This document shows positions 53,649-61,669 of a stretch of 64,000 nt of DNA, one piece after another. The notes below the pieces were generated by a model that saw only the letters and a list, made by a program, of their open reading frames with translations, had not been told where the DNA came from and searched no databases. The position numbers and the translations under genes were made by a program. Every line of letters starts with the position of its first letter. Position 1 is the stretch's first letter. Origin of the DNA: Agromyces allii (GTDB lineage: Bacteria; Actinomycetota; Actinomycetes; Actinomycetales; Microbacteriaceae); contig NZ_WBIN01000003.1 of NCBI RefSeq assembly GCF_009749385.1, positions 186,001-250,000 of the forward strand, written 5' to 3'.

Positions 53649-55837
53649 TCGGGTTCCGTTCGGTCGAGGTCGGATGCCGCGGGCGGGCGCGGGTGCGTCG
53701 GTGCCACCCGTGGAGGTTCGGCGGCGACCCAGTCGGCGAGCTGGTCGGCGAAATGCGGCGAGGCGGGATCGCCGGAGGCGCCGAAGGGGACGCTCCAGCG
53801 GCTGCGGTCGCGATCCCCGAGGTCCCACGCCCAGCGGGCGACCGAGCCGCGCCAGCTGCGGCGGGTCACGCCCGGCGTGGATCCGGTGCAGCGCACGGAC
53901 TCGCCGTCGCCGCTCAACGGGGCGTCGAGGTCGCGACCGGGATCCGCGACGCCATCGATGTCGGCGAAGACGTGCAGGGGGAGCAGGCGGTGCTCGTCGC
54001 CCCAGGCCTCGGCCGGGCGGGTGGCGGCTGCCGCCAGGGCGTCACGGATGAGCGCGTCTCGGCGGTTCGCCAGTGCCGGAGTGTGCAGGAGCCCCGGAAG
54101 GGCGGCGGCGATCCGGCCGCGCGCGCCCATCCACGGGTCGAAGATCGCGCCGAACGGATGCGCGTCGTGCAGGCGTTCGAGCTCGGGGAGGGCGGCGACG
54201 CGGGCCACGAGCTCCTCGCGGAAGGCCGCGAAGCGTGCGGCGGCGGGGGAGTCGGTGCGCATGACGCCGTCCCACGCGCGGAGTTCGTCGCGCGCTCGCA
54301 GAGCGTCGGCCTGGAGCCCGTCGAGCCCGTCGAGCTCGTCGAGCTCGTCCAGCAGGGCGAGCCATTCGTCGAGGCCGCCGAGCAGCGCATCGCCCCAGAT
54401 CGGCGCGAGCTCGTCGACGCTCGAGGGGTGGCGCTCGGCGATCAGCTCGCGGATGCGGCGCGCGCGGTGCGGCGGCGCATACGCGCGGCCCAGATCCACG
54501 TCGGGGTTCGTCGGGCGTTCGTTGGCATCCACCGCGATCGTGTCGACGGCGACCGCCCGCGGCATCCGTCGATCTGCGACCGGGCCCGCGACCCGGCCGT
54601 CGAGCGGAAGGCGCCGCTCGACGTGCGCGCGATCGGGCGCTCGGCCGACGGTCGCCGAGAGGACGACTCCCTGCCGATCCGCTGCCAGCACGCGATTGAC
54701 GGGATCGACCCAACGGCCGAACGCCGCGACGACGTCGGCCGCCGAGCGGGCGCGCAGCAACGGCAGCAGTGCGGCGAATCCGAGGTCGCGTTCGGCGCGC
54801 GCCGGCATCCGCACGCTCCAGGCCTCGAACTCGCCGTCGGGCAACGGGGAGAGGTCGGTGACGACGGTGCCGCGCTCGGTCTCGATCGCCTCGACCCAGA
54901 CCGGGTCGGCGCCGCGGACCTCGATGAGCGAGCGCTCGACGGATGCCGCACGCCAGCCGCCCGGCCCGAGGGCCTCGACGCGCGGGTGCTCGCCGTGCCC
55001 GCCGCCGACGCGGCGCAGGCGCTCGCGGAACACGTCGACGCTGTGCGCCATCGCGTTCGTGATGCCCCAGGCGGCATCGCCCGTGTGACCGAAATGCGCG
55101 ATGCCCGGCACGCCGGGGAACGCCAGGCCGATGACGTCGAACTCGTCGCACGCCAGCCCGACCTGCTGGTAGACCCCCGGCAGCTCGAACAGTCGGTGCG
55201 GGTCGCCCGCGAGCAGCGGGAATCCCGACTCGGTCAGCGACCCGTGCACCGCCCACGCGTTGCTGCCCGACGACGGCTCGGCATCGTCGCCGCCGGTGAG
55301 CGGGTCGACCCACGCGTCGCCGAGCGTGCGCTCCACGTGCTCCGCCCAGAGCAGGCTCGGGAACGACGAGAACAGGGCGTGCGCCACATGCAGGATGCCG
55401 AGCGGCGCGTGGTCGGGCCAGTCGTCGAGGGGGGCGCGCTCGCCGAAGCGGGCGTCGAGCTCGGCGAACTCGACCGCCGCCGCCCCGCCGGAGCCGGAGC
55501 GGGAGCCGGATCCGGGGCCGGCGTCGGCGTCGGCGGCGCTCTGCCGCATGCCCCGCTGCACCCCGTCGACGTACGCGCGCACGAACGCGCGATCCTCGTC
55601 GCCCAGCCCGTCGAACGCGCGCCGCGCGGTGTCGTCGAGCCGCGCCCGGCGCGCGAACACGTCCCAGTCGAGGCCGGCCTGGCCGATGAGCGCCGAAAGC
55701 GTGCCCTCGGCGCGGCGCCGGTCGACCTCGATCTGCCATCCGCGGTCGTGCGCCGTCACCTCGCCCTGCGCGGCGGCGAGCTCGAACACGTCGCCGCCGC
55801 GCACGAACGGGATGCCCAGCTCGTCGCGGGAGATCAC
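53645..55837 (-). CDS. Penicillin acylase family protein (Ntn hydrolase)
   Basis: Encodes about 730 residues from GTG 55837 (MISRDELGIPFVRGGDVFELAAAQGEVTAHDRGWQIE). The ATG at 55885 lies inside desD and starts in the common GGATGCCGCGGCATCC motif, so I reject it. The autocatalytic Ser nucleophile is Ser192 in SGSNAWAV; a linker (DADAGPGSGSRSGSGGAAA) lies ahead of it. Acylases of this type are found beside desferrioxamine genes in Streptomyces (desF). Role there is uncertain, perhaps siderophore deacylation or recycling. No signal peptide is seen, so it should stay in the cell. The C-terminal 30 residues are Pro/Arg-rich. Confidence 0.82.
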   Translation of the reverse strand: MISRDELGIPFVRGGDVFELAAAQGEVTAHDRGWQIEVDRRRAEGTLSALIGQAGLDWDVFARRARLDDTARRAFDGLGDEDRAFVRAYVDGVQRGMRQSAADADAGPGSGSRSGSGGAAAVEFAELDARFGERAPLDDWPDHAPLGILHVAHALFSSFPSLLWAEHVERTLGDAWVDPLTGGDDAEPSSGSNAWAVHGSLTESGFPLLAGDPHRLFELPGVYQQVGLACDEFDVIGLAFPGVPGIAHFGHTGDAAWGITNAMAHSVDVFRERLRRVGGGHGEHPRVEALGPGGWRAASVERSLIEVRGADPVWVEAIETERGTVVTDLSPLPDGEFEAWSVRMPARAERDLGFAALLPLLRARSAADVVAAFGRWVDPVNRVLAADRQGVVLSATVGRAPDRAHVERRLPLDGRVAGPVADRRMPRAVAVDTIAVDANERPTNPDVDLGRAYAPPHRARRIRELIAERHPSSVDELAPIWGDALLGGLDEWLALLDELDELDGLDGLQADALRARDELRAWDGVMRTDSPAAARFAAFREELVARVAALPELERLHDAHPFGAIFDPWMGARGRIAAALPGLLHTPALANRRDALIRDALAAAATRPAEAWGDEHRLLPLHVFADIDGVADPGRDLDAPLSGDGESVRCTGSTPGVTRRSWRGSVARWAWDLGDRDRSRWSVPFGASGDPASPHFADQLADWVAAEPPRVAPTHPRPPAASDLDRTEPE

Positions 55838-55847
55838 GGCCGCACGC

Positions 55848-57857
55848 TCACGCCGACGCGGTCGAGGCGACGGATGCCGCGGCATCCGCCACGTGGTCTG
55901 CAGCCGTGGCCGCGCCCGCGTGCTCGAATCGACGCGACCTGGCGATCGGATTCACCATCTGACCAGCGTAGATGAGCGACTCCGACTGGTTCGCGATGTC
56001 GACCATCTGCAGGGTGTTGCGCAGCTGCAGGCGGTTCAGGCACGAGTGGGCGAAGGTCTCGGCGCGAAGGTCGATGCCCGACTCGAGGTGCGGGTGCGCG
56101 ACCTCGTGCTCGTCGACGCACTCGGCCACGAGCGCCCAGAACGTCTCCTCGTCGAGCGTGCCGTCGAGGTGCAGGATGCCGGCGAGGTGCCGCAGCACGC
56201 CGTCGAACACGTCGGTGAAGATCGCGAGCGCCTTCTCGGTGTCGTCGACCTCCGCGATGATGCGCTGCACGTCCTCGGGCACGGCACCGGCCTTCGGAGC
56301 CGTCAGGAGTGCGACCTCCTCGCCGATGTCCTTCATGAACACGCCGACCGGCACCGCGTCTTCGAGGACGAGGATCAGGTTCTCGCCGTGCGGCATGAAC
56401 GCCAGGTCGTAGGCCCGCAGGCAGTGCACGAGCGGCCGCAGGTAGGCGCGCAGGTAGGCCCGCACCCAGTCGACGGCGGGCAGGGCGGATGCCGCGACGA
56501 GCGCGGACGCGACCGAGCCGCCCGCGGCATCCCGGTGCAGCAGCGCGGCCATCGTGCTGAGTCGCTGGTTCGGCGCCAGCAGGGGCACCGGCGACTCGCG
56601 CCAGAGTGCGGCGAGCATCTTGCGGTGCGGCGAGACCGTGCGGGTGCGGTGGTACGCGTCGCCCGTGTAGCCGATCGACGCGCGCTCGCGCAGCACTCGG
56701 AACCCGGCCTCGCCGAGCGTCTCGTCGGCGCCGACCAGCTCGGCCACCCAGTCGTTGATCGCGGGCGTCACGCGCATGTACGCGGGGGAGAGGCCGCGGA
56801 GGAACCCCATGTTCTGGATCGACAGCGCCGTCTTGACGTAGTCGCGGCCCCAGTCGTCGGCGTTGAACATCGTGCGCAGCGACTGCTGGGCGAGGTATCG
56901 GTCGAACCCCTCGCCGAGGAATACGAGGTTGCGCTTCGCGAGGTCGGGCGCGAACGTGATCGCGATGCGGTGCTCCCACTGCCAGGGGTGCACGGGCAGC
57001 AGGAGGTAGTCGGCGGGGTCGAGTCCGGCCGCCACGAGTCGCGCCTCGAACGCGTCGTGCTGGGCGCGCCCGAGCTGCTCGCGCAGGAAGGTCTGCCGGT
57101 CGAGCCCCTCACCGAGCGCGAAGTGCGTGAACTCGCGGCGCGCGGCGAGCCACACGAGCTTGAACGGCTCGCCGGCTTCGGGAGCGTACGCCGAGTACTC
57201 CGAGACGCCGAAGCCGATGCGGCCGTTGTTCGCCACGAAGCCCGGGTGCCCCTCGGTCATCGCGGATTCGATCGTCTGGAAGTCGGCGCGCGCGAGCTCG
57301 GCGGCCGTCGGGCCGCCCTGCGTCAGCTTGAACGCGCTGCTCGCGAGGGTCGACGCGATCTCCTCGAGGTAGGTCGCGAGCAGCGCGTCGGGAATGCCCA
57401 GCAGCGGCTGCAACTCGATCACGAAGGCCTGCGCGTCGAGCGGGGTCGGCGTGCCGTCGACGAGGCGTTCGAGGCTCGGCTCGTCGATCACCCAGTGCTC
57501 GAGCGCGAACCGGTCGGCGTCGAAGCGGTACTCGACCCGGCCGCCGTCGAGGGCGAGGCGGTAGGAGCGTCCGGATGTCGCGGGGGCGGCGTCGGTCGCG
57601 TCGTCGGCGGTCGAGGAGCGAAGCGTATCGAGACCAGCGGTTGGGCGGGCTGGGTCTCGATACGGCGCCGGCGCGCCTAGTCGACCGGCGACCGGCTCGG
57701 GCGCGAGCAGCCGCTCGTGCGTGAATTCGGCGATGGCCTTGGCCACGAGGTGCCGCTGCGCGGTCGCCATCGCGTCGGGCGTGAGGTGCGCGGCGGGGTT
57801 CGCCGGTCGGGTGGTCGGCTGGTGGGCGGCGTGGGTCCGGTGGTTCATGTGCGTCAT
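55848..57857 (-). CDS. desD: NIS siderophore synthetase (DesD/IucA-IucC type)
   Basis: Encodes 669 residues from ATG 57857, overlapping desC by ATGA. NIS landmarks: HPGFVANNGRIGFGVSEYSAYAPE, LLPVHPWQWEHRIAI, SLRTMFNADDWGRDYVKTALSIQNMGFLRGLSP, MPHGENLILVLEDAVPVGVFMKDIGEE. The enzyme links hydroxamate monomers (acylated N-hydroxycadaverine) with ATP. Residues 56-83 (AGRLGAPAPYRDP...GLDTLRSS) come from a REP-like inverted repeat that interrupts the N-terminal region in frame; it should lie in a loop. Confidence 0.9.
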   Translation of the reverse strand: MTHMNHRTHAAHQPTTRPANPAAHLTPDAMATAQRHLVAKAIAEFTHERLLAPEPVAGRLGAPAPYRDPARPTAGLDTLRSSTADDATDAAPATSGRSYRLALDGGRVEYRFDADRFALEHWVIDEPSLERLVDGTPTPLDAQAFVIELQPLLGIPDALLATYLEEIASTLASSAFKLTQGGPTAAELARADFQTIESAMTEGHPGFVANNGRIGFGVSEYSAYAPEAGEPFKLVWLAARREFTHFALGEGLDRQTFLREQLGRAQHDAFEARLVAAGLDPADYLLLPVHPWQWEHRIAITFAPDLAKRNLVFLGEGFDRYLAQQSLRTMFNADDWGRDYVKTALSIQNMGFLRGLSPAYMRVTPAINDWVAELVGADETLGEAGFRVLRERASIGYTGDAYHRTRTVSPHRKMLAALWRESPVPLLAPNQRLSTMAALLHRDAAGGSVASALVAASALPAVDWVRAYLRAYLRPLVHCLRAYDLAFMPHGENLILVLEDAVPVGVFMKDIGEEVALLTAPKAGAVPEDVQRIIAEVDDTEKALAIFTDVFDGVLRHLAGILHLDGTLDEETFWALVAECVDEHEVAHPHLESGIDLRAETFAHSCLNRLQLRNTLQMVDIANQSESLIYAGQMVNPIARSRRFEHAGAATAADHVADAAASVASTASA
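57609..57690. repeat. Inverted REP-like pair inside desD
   Basis: Two oppositely oriented units, 57609-57635 (GGTCGAGGAGCGAAGCGTAT plus CGAGACC) and 57653-57690 (GGTCTCGATACGGCGCCGGC and on), enclose 17 bases. It keeps the desD frame and adds about 28 codons. Confidence 0.85.
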
Positions 57858-58438
57858 CCGAGTCGTTCGATGTCGGGAAGGGAGCCGAGGGCGGATGCCG
57901 CGAAGTCGGCGCGCGTGCACACCGACAGGTTCGCGCGCTTCACGTGATCGCCCTCGGGCACGTCGATCTCGCCGAGCACGCGGAAGCCCGCCCGGGCGTT
58001 CTTCACCGCGATCGCCGCGTTGCGCACGTCGGGCTCGACGACGACGCGCTCGGCGCCGAGCTCGTCGAAGCACCACCGCATGACGGCGGCGAAGACGGCA
58101 TCGGTGAGTCCGTGGCGGGCGTGGCCGTCGGCCGGGGCGACGAGCACGTGCATGCCCAGGTCGCCCGGCTGCGCGTCGTGGATGCCGACGAGCAGCACGC
58201 TCGCCGGGTCGTACGTCTCGGCGAGGAACGCCGCTCCGCCGTCGACCGCACCCAGCCAGGAGTCCTGGTGCGGGTGCGTCGAGACCTCGGCGAGGTACTC
58301 GGCCACCTCGTCGACGCCGAGCGCCTGCATGCCCCAGAACGCGGACTTCGGATGCGCCAGCCACCGCTGCACGACGGGTGCGTCGAGCCGCGCATCCACG
58401 GGCCTGATCTCGATCTCGTAGTCGGTCACGACGGTCAT
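57854..58438 (-). CDS. desC: Siderophore acyltransferase (DesC-like GNAT)
   Basis: Encodes 194 residues from ATG 58438, coupled to desB (ATGA). Landmarks: VVQRWLAHPKSAFWGMQALGVDEVAEYL, GMHVLVAPADGHARHGLTDAV, ERVVVEPDVRNAAIAVKNARAGFRVLGEI. In the desferrioxamine pathway this enzyme acylates N-hydroxycadaverine with acetyl- or succinyl-CoA. It is the first of two such proteins here. Confidence 0.86.
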   Translation of the reverse strand: MTVVTDYEIEIRPVDARLDAPVVQRWLAHPKSAFWGMQALGVDEVAEYLAEVSTHPHQDSWLGAVDGGAAFLAETYDPASVLLVGIHDAQPGDLGMHVLVAPADGHARHGLTDAVFAAVMRWCFDELGAERVVVEPDVRNAAIAVKNARAGFRVLGEIDVPEGDHVKRANLSVCTRADFAASALGSLPDIERLG

Positions 58439-59859
58439 CGCACGACCTCCGCCGGTCGAGTCGGCGCGCCGGCACCCACCCCCGCCGGTCGAGTAGGCGC
58501 GCCAGCGCCGTATCGAGACCCAGCCGCGGCATCCGCTCGGCCCGCGGCCTCCGGCGGCACCCCGAAGTGCTGGAACGCGATGCTGCGCTCGAGCGGGTAG
58601 ATCTCGTGGCCGCAGATCTTCGCGATGATCTGCGCGTTGCGCCACGCGCCGAAGCCGAGGTCGGGTGCGGTGAGACCGTGCGTGTGCTCCTCGCCGTTCT
58701 GCACGAACACGCGTCCGCGCCCGCCGTCGATGCTGTAGTCGCGGGCGACGTCGAGGCGGCCGAGGGCGTCCCACCCGAGGCGGTCGCGCACGGGGTCGAG
58801 GAACGCGGGCACGCGAGCCGAGTAGCCGGTCGCGAGCACGAGGGCGTCGGTCTCGCGCTCGTACTCCTGCTCGAGCTGCGCGTGCCGCAGCCGCAGGCGG
58901 AACCGGGTGCCGTCCCACTCGGCCTCGAGCAGTTCGGTGTCGGTGAGCAGCGTCGTCGGCACGGGGCCCGAGGCGCTCAGCTCGTAGAGCGTGTCGTAGA
59001 TCTCGTCGATGAGCTCGCCCGAGATGCCCTTGTAGAGGCCGCGCTGCTCGCGGCCGAGCTGCTGGCGAAGGGCGAGCGGCAGGCCGTGGAAGTGGTCGGT
59101 GTACTCGGGGCTCGTCATCTCGAGCGTGAGCTTCGTGTACTCCATCGGGAAGAAGCGCGGCGACCGGGTGATCCAGTCGAGGCGGTAACCCTCAGAGCCG
59201 GTGCCGCTTCCGCGTGCCTCGCCGAGCAGGTCGCGGTAGATCTCGGCCGCGGACTGCCCGCTGCCGACGACCGTGATCGACCCGGCGCCCTGCAGGCGCT
59301 CGCGGCTCGGCAGGTACTCGGAGCTGTGCACGACGAGCCCGGGCAGGTCGCGGAGCGCCGCCGGCACGGTCGGCGTGGTGCCGACGCCGAGCACCAGGTG
59401 GCGGGCCGCGTAGGTCTCGACCTCGCCCGACTCGAGGTCGAGCGCGCGCACCGTGTAGACGTCGTTCGCCTCGTCGTGCTCGACGCTCACCACCTCCCGG
59501 CTCCAGTGCAGCGACGGCAGCTGCTCGCTCGCCCAGCGGCAGTACGCGTCGTACTCGGCGCGCAGCGGGTAGAAGCTCTCGCGGATGTAGAAGGGGTACA
59601 GTCGGCCGCTCTGCTTGAGCCAGCTCAGGAACGAGAACGGCGAGGTCGGGTCGGCCATGGTCACGAGATCGGCCATGAACGGCACCTGGATGGTCGCACC
59701 GTCGAGCATCATGCCGTGGTGCCAGGCGAACCCGTCGGCGCGGTCGAGGAACACCGCATCGAGCGCGAGCGGCTCGAGCAGGCACGCGAGTCCGAGGTTG
59801 AACGGGCCGATGCCGATGCCGACGACGTCGTGCACGTGCGGGGTCTCGTTCGCGCTCAT
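58435..59859 (-). CDS. desB: N-hydroxylating monooxygenase (lysine/cadaverine, DesB-like)
   Basis: Encodes 474 residues from ATG 59859, overlapping desA by ATGA. FAD site GIGIGPFNLGLACLLEPL, substrate/FAD region QVPFMADLVTMADPTSPFSFLSWL, NADPH site TVVGSGQSAAEIYRDLL, and the LVLATGYSARVP signature. It hydroxylates the terminal amine of cadaverine or lysine. The last 28 residues (GSRYGAGAPTRPAGVGAGAPTRPAEVVR region) are translated from a REP-like repeat and are absent from family members I know. Confidence 0.9.
   Translation of the reverse strand: MSANETPHVHDVVGIGIGPFNLGLACLLEPLALDAVFLDRADGFAWHHGMMLDGATIQVPFMADLVTMADPTSPFSFLSWLKQSGRLYPFYIRESFYPLRAEYDAYCRWASEQLPSLHWSREVVSVEHDEANDVYTVRALDLESGEVETYAARHLVLGVGTTPTVPAALRDLPGLVVHSSEYLPSRERLQGAGSITVVGSGQSAAEIYRDLLGEARGSGTGSEGYRLDWITRSPRFFPMEYTKLTLEMTSPEYTDHFHGLPLALRQQLGREQRGLYKGISGELIDEIYDTLYELSASGPVPTTLLTDTELLEAEWDGTRFRLRLRHAQLEQEYERETDALVLATGYSARVPAFLDPVRDRLGWDALGRLDVARDYSIDGGRGRVFVQNGEEHTHGLTAPDLGFGAWRNAQIIAKICGHEIYPLERSIAFQHFGVPPEAAGRADAAAGSRYGAGAPTRPAGVGAGAPTRPAEVVR
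58450..58520. repeat. REP-like units at the 3' end of desB
   Basis: A partial unit (58450-58475) is followed by a complete one (58483-58520: CGCCGGTCGAGTAGGCGCGC onward to TATCGAGACC). Same arrangement as upstream of desA at 61481-61550. It supplies the desB C-terminus. Confidence 0.85.
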
Positions 59860-61304
59860 GCCACGACCTCCACGTCGCGCAGGTCGACGAGGGCCGCCGC
59901 GGCATCCTTCACCAGATCGAGCACGCGACGGATGTCGGCCGCCGACGCCTCGGGGTTCAGCAGCGTGAGCTTCAGGCAGGGCCGCCCGTCGATGACGGTC
60001 TTGGCGACGAGCGCCCGGCCGGACTCGAACAGCACGCGCCGCACCTGGGCGACGAGGGCGTCCTGGGTCTGCTCGTCGGCGCCCTCGGGCCGCACTCGGA
60101 ACAGCACCGTGCTCAGCTGCGAGCGGCCGACGAGCTCGAGCTCGGGGTCCGCCGCGATCTCGTCGCCGACCACTCGAGCCAGCTCGATCACCTCGTCGAA
60201 GAGCTCGCCGAGGCCGTCGGCGCCGATGGCGCGCAGCGTCGTCCAGAGCTTCAGCGCGTCGAACCGGCGCGTGGTCTGCAGCGACTTGTCGACCTGGTTC
60301 GGCTCCTCGTTCTCGAGCGGGTTCAGGTAGTCGGCATGCCAGGCCGCGGCCGCGAGGTCTTCGGGTTCGCGCACGACGATCGCGCTCGACGAGACCGGCT
60401 GGAAGAAGCTCTTGTGGAAGTCGACGGTGACCGAGCGCGCGCGCTCGATGCCCCGGATGAGGTCGCGGTGCCGGCGCGACACGAGCAGCCCGCATCCGTA
60501 GGCCGCGTCGACGTGAAGCCACACCTCGTGCGCGTCGCAGTGCTCGGCGATCGCGGCGACCGGGTCGATCACGCCGCGGTCGGTGGTGCCGGCGGTGGCC
60601 ACGACGGCCATGGGGATACGGCCGGCGGCACGGATCGCCGCGAGCGATGCCGCGAGGGCCGCGGCATCCATTCGCCCCTCGCCGTCGTCGGGAACGCTCA
60701 CGACGGCGTCGTCGCCGAGACCGAGGATGAGCGCCGACTTCTCGACGCTGAAGTGGCTCGACGCGGTCGCGAGGATGTTGAAGCGCGGCAGCAGTTCGGC
60801 CCGCGAACCGCCGTGCTGGGCGAGCGCCCATTCGCGGGCGAGCAGCAGCGCGTGCAGGTTCGACTGCGTGCCGCCCGAGGTGAACACGCCGTCGCCGTGG
60901 TCGAAGCCGATGCGCTGCGCGGTCCACGCGATCAGCCGGCGCTCCATGAGCGTGCCGACCGTCGACTGGTCGTACGTGTCGACCGACGGGTTGACCGCGG
61001 CGAGGATCGCCTCGGCGGCGACCGCCGGCAGTGCGACCGGGCAGTTCAGGTGCGCGGTGTACGCCGGGTCGTGGAACCAGATCGCGTGCTCGAGGAACAG
61101 CTCGTCGACCTCGCGGAGCGCCTCGGCCGTGCCGACGCCCGCCGATCCGAGGTCGACCACGTCGACGAGGTGCTGCAGCTCGGCGCGGCTCGCGCCCGAG
61201 AAGGGCTGCGTCACGGACGCCACGCGAGCGGCCACGAGCCCCGTCGCCTGCCCCAGCAGATCGGTGTATTCGGTCACGGTCGAACTCATCAGCAGATCAC
61301 GCAT
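59856..61304 (-). CDS. desA: PLP-dependent decarboxylase (lysine decarboxylase, DesA-like)
   Basis: Encodes 482 residues from ATG 61304 (MRDLLMSSTVTEYTDLLGQ), about nine bases after GGGGAAG; the frame also opens at 61358 inside the operator, so I reject that. Group II decarboxylase motifs: HLNCPVALPAVAAEAILAA, VFTSGGTQSNLHALLLAREW, HVDAAYGCGLLVS, and the PLP lysine in VTVDFHKSFFQPVSSSA. It would turn lysine into cadaverine to start the siderophore pathway. First gene of the operon. Confidence 0.9.
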   Translation of the reverse strand: MRDLLMSSTVTEYTDLLGQATGLVAARVASVTQPFSGASRAELQHLVDVVDLGSAGVGTAEALREVDELFLEHAIWFHDPAYTAHLNCPVALPAVAAEAILAAVNPSVDTYDQSTVGTLMERRLIAWTAQRIGFDHGDGVFTSGGTQSNLHALLLAREWALAQHGGSRAELLPRFNILATASSHFSVEKSALILGLGDDAVVSVPDDGEGRMDAAALAASLAAIRAAGRIPMAVVATAGTTDRGVIDPVAAIAEHCDAHEVWLHVDAAYGCGLLVSRRHRDLIRGIERARSVTVDFHKSFFQPVSSSAIVVREPEDLAAAAWHADYLNPLENEEPNQVDKSLQTTRRFDALKLWTTLRAIGADGLGELFDEVIELARVVGDEIAADPELELVGRSQLSTVLFRVRPEGADEQTQDALVAQVRRVLFESGRALVAKTVIDGRPCLKLTLLNPEASAADIRRVLDLVKDAAAALVDLRDVEVVA

Positions 61305-61351
61305 GTGCGGCGGCTTCCCCTTGTCGGTCACGGTCGGTCGATATGCCGGGG

Positions 61352-61370
61352 TTAGCATAGCCTTACCTAA
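61352..61370. promoter_or_regulatory. Iron box (DtxR/IdeR operator)
   Basis: TTAGCATAGCCTTACCTAA matches 16 of 19 positions of the iron-box consensus TTAGGTTAGCCTAACCTAA. It is 48 bases before the desA ATG and overlaps TATGCT/TAAGGC promoter-like bases on the minus strand. Binding of a Fe(II)-loaded repressor would block the operon in iron-rich conditions. Confidence 0.85.
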
Positions 61371-61480
61371 GTCGAGCCTCGCAATGTGACGAACTGTTCC
61401 GTCCCCCGTTTGCGGGCGATTCCGGTGCGAAACCCCTGATCAGGCGGATGCCGCGGCCCGGCGGAGATCCGATGGAACTC
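61371..61480. other. Spacer between iron box and REP cluster
   Basis: Part of the 365-base gap 61305-61669. Holds a GCGGATGCCGCGGCCC motif copy; no gene seen. Confidence 0.5.
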
Positions 61481-61609
61481 GGCGGTCGAGTAGGCGCGCC
61501 AGCGCCGACCTCCGCCGGTCGGGTAGGCGCGCCAGCGCCGTATCGAGACCAGCGACCCAGCACATCCGAGGTCTCGATACGGGCGCTGCGCGCCCTACTC
61601 GACCGGCGG
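61481..61609. repeat. REP-like cluster upstream of desA
   Basis: Partial unit 61481-61508, complete unit 61513-61550 (CCGCCGGTCGGGTAGGCGCG onward), and an inverted unit 61570-61609 (GGTCTCGATACGGGCGCTGC onward). The complete unit and its inverted copy could fold into a long hairpin. Confidence 0.88.
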
Positions 61610-61657
61610 GGGACGTCATGCGCGGCAACATCCGAAGTCGCTGACGAGGGCGTTGAT

Positions 61658-61663
61658 TAGGCT
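61658..61663 (+). promoter_or_regulatory. -10 box of the flavin monooxygenase gene (leaderless)
   Basis: TAGGCT preceded by GAT, six bases before GTG 61670. Confidence 0.5.
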
Positions 61664-61669
61664 CCCGAC

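Noticed and set aside
55837-55885. An earlier ATG for the acylase gene at 55885.
   Set aside because: It overlaps desD by 38 bases, has no ribosome site, and is part of the common GGATGCCGCGGCATCC motif.
61481-61609. Ends of an insertion sequence upstream of desA.
   Set aside because: No transposase, no target duplication; the units are short, palindromic and recur inside genes, as REP-type elements do.
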